From assembly GCA_000380225.1 (NCBI GenBank), contig KB904821.1:1986318-2050317 (forward strand): a stretch of DNA of 64,000 nucleotides. The letters run 5' to 3'. This stretch comes from a filamentous cyanobacterium ESFC-1 (lineage in GTDB: Bacteria; Cyanobacteriota; Cyanobacteriia; Cyanobacteriales; Spirulinaceae). The translations under genes and the position numbers were made by a program. Position 1 is the stretch's first letter; each line of letters starts with the position of its first letter. This document shows, one piece after another, positions 61,564-64,000 of this stretch. A model generated the notes under the pieces. It was not told the origin of the DNA, did not search any database, and was given only the letters and a program-made list of their open reading frames with translations.

Positions 61564-61938
61564 TCAATATACTAGATAACAGTATGTACTTTGATTCAAA
61601 AATCCCAAAATTTCCTGAAATTTTTTGAGTGCAGAAGTTTTTTCTTTGTATTCTTCTTTTGACGGAGAATCGCCAAGAGCTTCTAGCATTTCCCGGCTTT
61701 CTTTAACAATTTCTTCTTTTAAGTAATCAATCAATCTTTGTCTGTTAGTTATTGTGCCTTTATTCAAATCGATAGCTTGAACTTCATTTTTCTCCTCATC
61801 AACTGTTATTTCAGTATTATAAGTTTTACCGATTTCCTGAAAATCAGAATCAATTAACCTTTTATAAAATTGCTCAGATACATCAATAGTAGCTGGTGGT
61901 TCACCATTTTTTCCGTATAATGTAATATCTAAAGACAT
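61564..61938 (-). CDS. Small hypothetical protein, 124 aa
   Basis: ATG at 61938 with GGAGGT (61945-61950) upstream. Begins MSLDITLYGKNGEPPATIDV, rich in Glu/Lys helices (LIDYLKEEIVKESREMLEAL), no membrane segment. Base composition is more AT-rich than neighbours. The start overlaps the stop of the upstream frameshifted remnant (TGATG), the arrangement of a coupled two-gene unit. Family unknown. Confidence 0.65.
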   Translation of the reverse strand: MSLDITLYGKNGEPPATIDVSEQFYKRLIDSDFQEIGKTYNTEITVDEEKNEVQAIDLNKGTITNRQRLIDYLKEEIVKESREMLEALGDSPSKEEYKEKTSALKKFQEILGFLNQSTYCYLVY

Positions 61939-62135
61939 CACTCTACCTCCTGTGCTTCGGATTCTAAAAATTGCTTTTCCTCTATATACTCAGCCCAAGC
62001 TATGTCAGCCTCATCAAATGCTCGTTGCGCGGGTTTCGTACAATATATAGTTCTTTATATATTGAGTTTATATCTCCAGAAGTAAATCTCCTTCTTTTAT
62101 AAATCTTATACAATTTCTTAGCCCTGATTGCGAAG
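61938..62135 (-). pseudogene. Frameshifted, 5'-truncated gene remnant
   Basis: One frame reads LDFAIRAKKLYKIYKRRRFT and SGDINSIYKELYIV; the next frame continues KPAQRAFDEADIAWAEYIEE and KQFLESEAQEVE to a TGA that overlaps the ATG of the downstream gene. A +1 shift near 62045 would join them. The 5' side is cut by the palindromic repeat at 62141-62200. Product not recognised. Confidence 0.45.
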
Positions 62136-62140
62136 TCCAA

Positions 62141-62200
62141 TCTCGTTCCTTGGTTGTACCAAGGGACGTAAAAACAAGGCTCCGCCTCGATTCTACAATC
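62141..62200. repeat. Palindromic dispersed repeat, second copy
   Basis: CGTTCCTTGGTTGTACCAAG and GGCTCCGCCTCG, matching 10960-11017 in order and spacing. Confidence 0.8.
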
Positions 62201-62220
62201 ACATACCAGGAAGAAAAACG

Positions 62221-62391
62221 TAGGGTGGGTTAGGCGGCTAAAACTCCTGCTATGACTGCAATCTAGCTCTCCGCCGTAACCCACCGCTTAAGATGTCTCA
62301 CGACAGTAGGGTGGGTTAGGCGGCTAAAACTCCTGCTATGACTGCAATCTAGCTCTCCGCCGTAACCCACCGCTTAAGATGTCTCACAACA
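62221..62391. repeat. 86-bp tandem duplication with inverted arms
   Basis: 62221-62306 and 62307-62391 are near-identical. Each starts TAGGGTGGGTTAGGCGG and contains CCGCCGTAACCCACC, so each unit can fold on itself. A partial copy of the left arm lies at 35778-35794. Confidence 0.92.
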
Positions 62392-62433
62392 CTAAGTTAT
62401 AAAATCTTGACATTAAATCTAAATATTTAGATA

Positions 62434-62834
62434 CTACCGTAATGCTTCTACTAACCAATTTTGATTTAACTGGACAACATCAACCTCATCAGATTGCCAA
62501 AAAGCTGCGATCATCGCCACCACTTCATTTCTATATCGCATAAATAGGGACTTTCCTAACCCTAAAAAATAGCATCCGTTGTTATAAAAGCATAGTTTTT
62601 GTATTTTTTAGCCCCTGCCACAGCCTTAGCCATATAGCAACCGCCAAAGCGTTTAAGACACCATATACATCCTTAAAAAATCAGCCCCTCTCCCGCGGGA
62701 GAGGGGTTGGGGTGAGGGCAAACCTCAAATCAAACGTCCTAACAGCTTTGCTTGCTGCCATAATACAGATTTCGTAGGCCAAATAAAGCAACAACAAATA
62801 ACGTATCAATAAAAACTTTATCCTTTATCAACAT
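62434..62834 (-). pseudogene. VapC-like PIN toxin relic split by a dispersed repeat
   Basis: N-terminal piece from ATG 62834: MLIKDKVFIDTLFVVALFGL, the PIN start with the first Asp. After a frame change the text WQQAKLLG appears, followed by the 62634-62742 repeat. The C-terminal piece then reads KKYKNYAFITTDAIF, a stop, and in another frame GKSLFMRYRNEVVAMIAAFW QSDEVDVVQLNQNWLVEALR to a stop at 62434. This is the order of a VapC, but broken by insertion, frameshifts and stops. Confidence 0.7.
62634..62742. mobile_element. MITE-like repeat element inserted in the vapC relic
   Basis: Begins ATAGCAACCGCCAAAGCG, has the hairpin CCTCTCCCGCGGGAGAGG, GGGGTGAGGGCAAA, and ends CGTCCTAAC. About 110 bp, matching 56186-56302. 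It has no ORF, so movement would need functions in trans. Confidence 0.6.
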
Positions 62835-63033
62835 TTCGTCCTACATCAACTCCTACTTGTTTTGAGAAATCTGGATTAGCATCAAACTTAATTCGTTGTA
62901 ACCTCAACATCAAATCTTTATTTTGATAGGCTGCCGTTGTCTGAATTTTATTTTCGATAACCGTGTAAACTTCTTGTAACTATTCTTCGGTAAATTATTC
63001 TAAATTGGCGTGAATAGTTTGTTTATCAACCAT
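62818..63033 (-). pseudogene. Antitoxin-like relic upstream of vapC
   Basis: ATG at 63033: MVDKQTIHANLE, stop, FTEE, stop, then LQEVYTVIENKIQTTAAYQN and KDLMLRLQRIKFDANPDFSK to a stop at 62818, one base-shifted overlap with the vapC start at 62834. Two in-frame TAA/TAG codons make it non-functional. Position and size fit the antitoxin of the same module; no DNA-binding motif recognised. Confidence 0.55.
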
Positions 63034-63195
63034 AATCAATACTTAAAAACCTATTTTCTCAAATGATAAACAACAATCCCACCCCCTTCGATAATATGTC
63101 TTGATTTTGTGATGTCATGACAACGCGATCGCGCCACCCTTTAGAATAAACTAACGTAAAGATATCGTTAGATATACAGGAGAACCCAATAAACT

Positions 63196-64000
63196 ATGCT
63201 AGACACCTATTATCAACACGCCGCCGAACGGGAAGCCCAAGGCATTCCCCCCCTCCCCCTCAACGCCCAACAAACCACCGAACTCTGTGAACTCCTCAAA
63301 AATCCTCCCGAAGACCAAAAAGGAGAACTCATGCTCTTGCTGCGGGACAGAGTTCCCCCTGGGGTAGACGAAGCCGCTTACGTCAAAGCCGGTTTCCTCA
63401 CCGCAATTGCCAAAGACGAAATCAACTGTCCCCTCATCTCCCATCAAGGGGCCATCGACCTTTTAGGAACAATGGTCGGCGGTTACAACGTCCAATCCCT
63501 CGTCGAACTCCTCAAATCCAGAAACACCAACACCGCCTCCGAAGCCGCCACCGCCCTTAGCAAAATCACCCTCGTCTTTGATGCCTTCAACGACGTACTC
63601 GCCCTGTCCGACACCAACCCCTACGCCAAACAAGTCGTAGACGCATGGGCAGAAGCCGATTGGTTTATCGGACGCTCCAAAGTCCCCAAAGCCATCACCG
63701 TCACCGTCTTCAAAGTCCCCGGCGAAACCAACACCGACGACCTTTCCCCCGCCCCCCACGCCACCACCCGGCCCGACATTCCCCTCCACGCCCTAGCAAT
63801 GCTAGAGTCGAAAATGCCCGAAGGCATCGAAACCATAGCCCAACTCAAAGAAAAAGGCCACCCCGTCGCTTATGTCGGCGATGTCGTTGGTACCGGGTCT
63901 TCCCGTAAATCCGCCATCAACTCCGTCCTCTGGCACATCGGCCACGACATCCCCTGCGTCCCCAACAAACGGGCCGGCGGTTACATCCTCGGCGGCAAAA
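63196..64000 (+). CDS. acnB: Aconitate hydratase B (C-terminus beyond window edge)
   Basis: ATG at 63196, open to the right window edge (268 residues). N-terminal HEAT-like domain (YYQHAAEREAQGIPPLPLNA, LLLRDRVPPGVDEAAYVKAG), then the swivel domain with NTDDLSPAPHATTRPDIPLH and VGDVVGTGSSRKSAINSVLW. AcnB interconverts citrate and isocitrate; the iron-sulfur cysteines lie beyond the edge. Confidence 0.94.
   Translation, partial: MLDTYYQHAAEREAQGIPPLPLNAQQTTELCELLKNPPEDQKGELMLLLRDRVPPGVDEAAYVKAGFLTAIAKDEINCPLISHQGAIDLLGTMVGGYNVQSLVELLKSRNTNTASEAATALSKITLVFDAFNDVLALSDTNPYAKQVVDAWAEADWFIGRSKVPKAITVTVFKVPGETNTDDLSPAPHATTRPDIPLHALAMLESKMPEGIETIAQLKEKGHPVAYVGDVVGTGSSRKSAINSVLWHIGHDIPCVPNKRAGGYILGGK

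Noticed and set aside
62000-62284. Intact 94-residue gene
   Set aside because: Its first part is translated repeat DNA, and the recognisable end continues in another frame.
63199-63848. Gly-rich minus-strand ORFs at the right edge
   Set aside because: Antisense to acnB.

Overview
The window is chromosomal DNA from a cyanobacterium, most likely a filamentous, repeat-rich one. The octamer GCGATCGC (HIP1) is scattered through coding and non-coding DNA. Several genes belong to cyanobacterial families: a CpcT/CpeT-type bilin lyase, DUF1995 (LPA3-like), DUF4346, a CSP41b-like atypical SDR, a pair resembling Slr1658/Slr1659, and a FutA iron-binding protein. Many spacers consist of heptamer tandem repeats (CCAACAA, CCAATAA, TGACAAA), TTTACAA-type repeats and several dispersed palindromic elements. 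All assignments rest on reading the sequence; no database search was run.

Layout. 1-4577: two tandem minus-strand outer-membrane barrel proteins with a shared N-terminal barrel; the first runs off the left edge, the second carries a parallel beta-helix passenger. 4677-9600: a VTT/TVP38 membrane protein, then arsM-arsS plus a second VTT gene (arsenosugar-type arsenic metabolism), then a small membrane protein. 9834-17593: L-lactate dehydrogenase, a lipoprotein with EF-hand-like loops, a VWA protein, a small membrane protein, polyphosphate kinase and a UbiD-type decarboxylase. 17809-18558: a HigBA-type toxin-antitoxin pair. 18778-27002: sugar-type ABC ATPase, signal peptidase I, CHAD protein, TpsB-like transporter, CheY-like regulator, FeoA and FutA, DprA. 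27197-32748: cysteine desulfurase, DUF1995, ABC-2 permease, BON protein and DUF4346, separated by dense repeats.

33013-37420 is the most striking part. The genes for both subunits of class I ribonucleotide reductase are each split by a short group I intron without an ORF (34000-34364 in nrdA, 36580-36959 in nrdB). The introns share their P3-P6 core, and removing them restores both reading frames exactly.

37468-49211 holds the exported CpcT-like protein with a MEKHLA protein, methyltransferases, a ROK kinase, two SDR-like proteins, an SLH-glycosidase, the Slr1658/1659-like pair, a J-domain protein with an 81-bp internal repeat, and a DUF202 protein. 49208-61002 holds a hybrid histidine kinase/nucleotide cyclase, DUF3754, an MscS channel with an unknown partner, a PD40-type protein, PhnM coupled to a 2H phosphoesterase, a PEP-CTERM protein and FolB. 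61003-63195 is a gene graveyard: palindromic repeats, a frameshifted gene remnant, and a VapBC-like toxin-antitoxin relic whose toxin is split by a dispersed repeat element. The window ends inside acnB.
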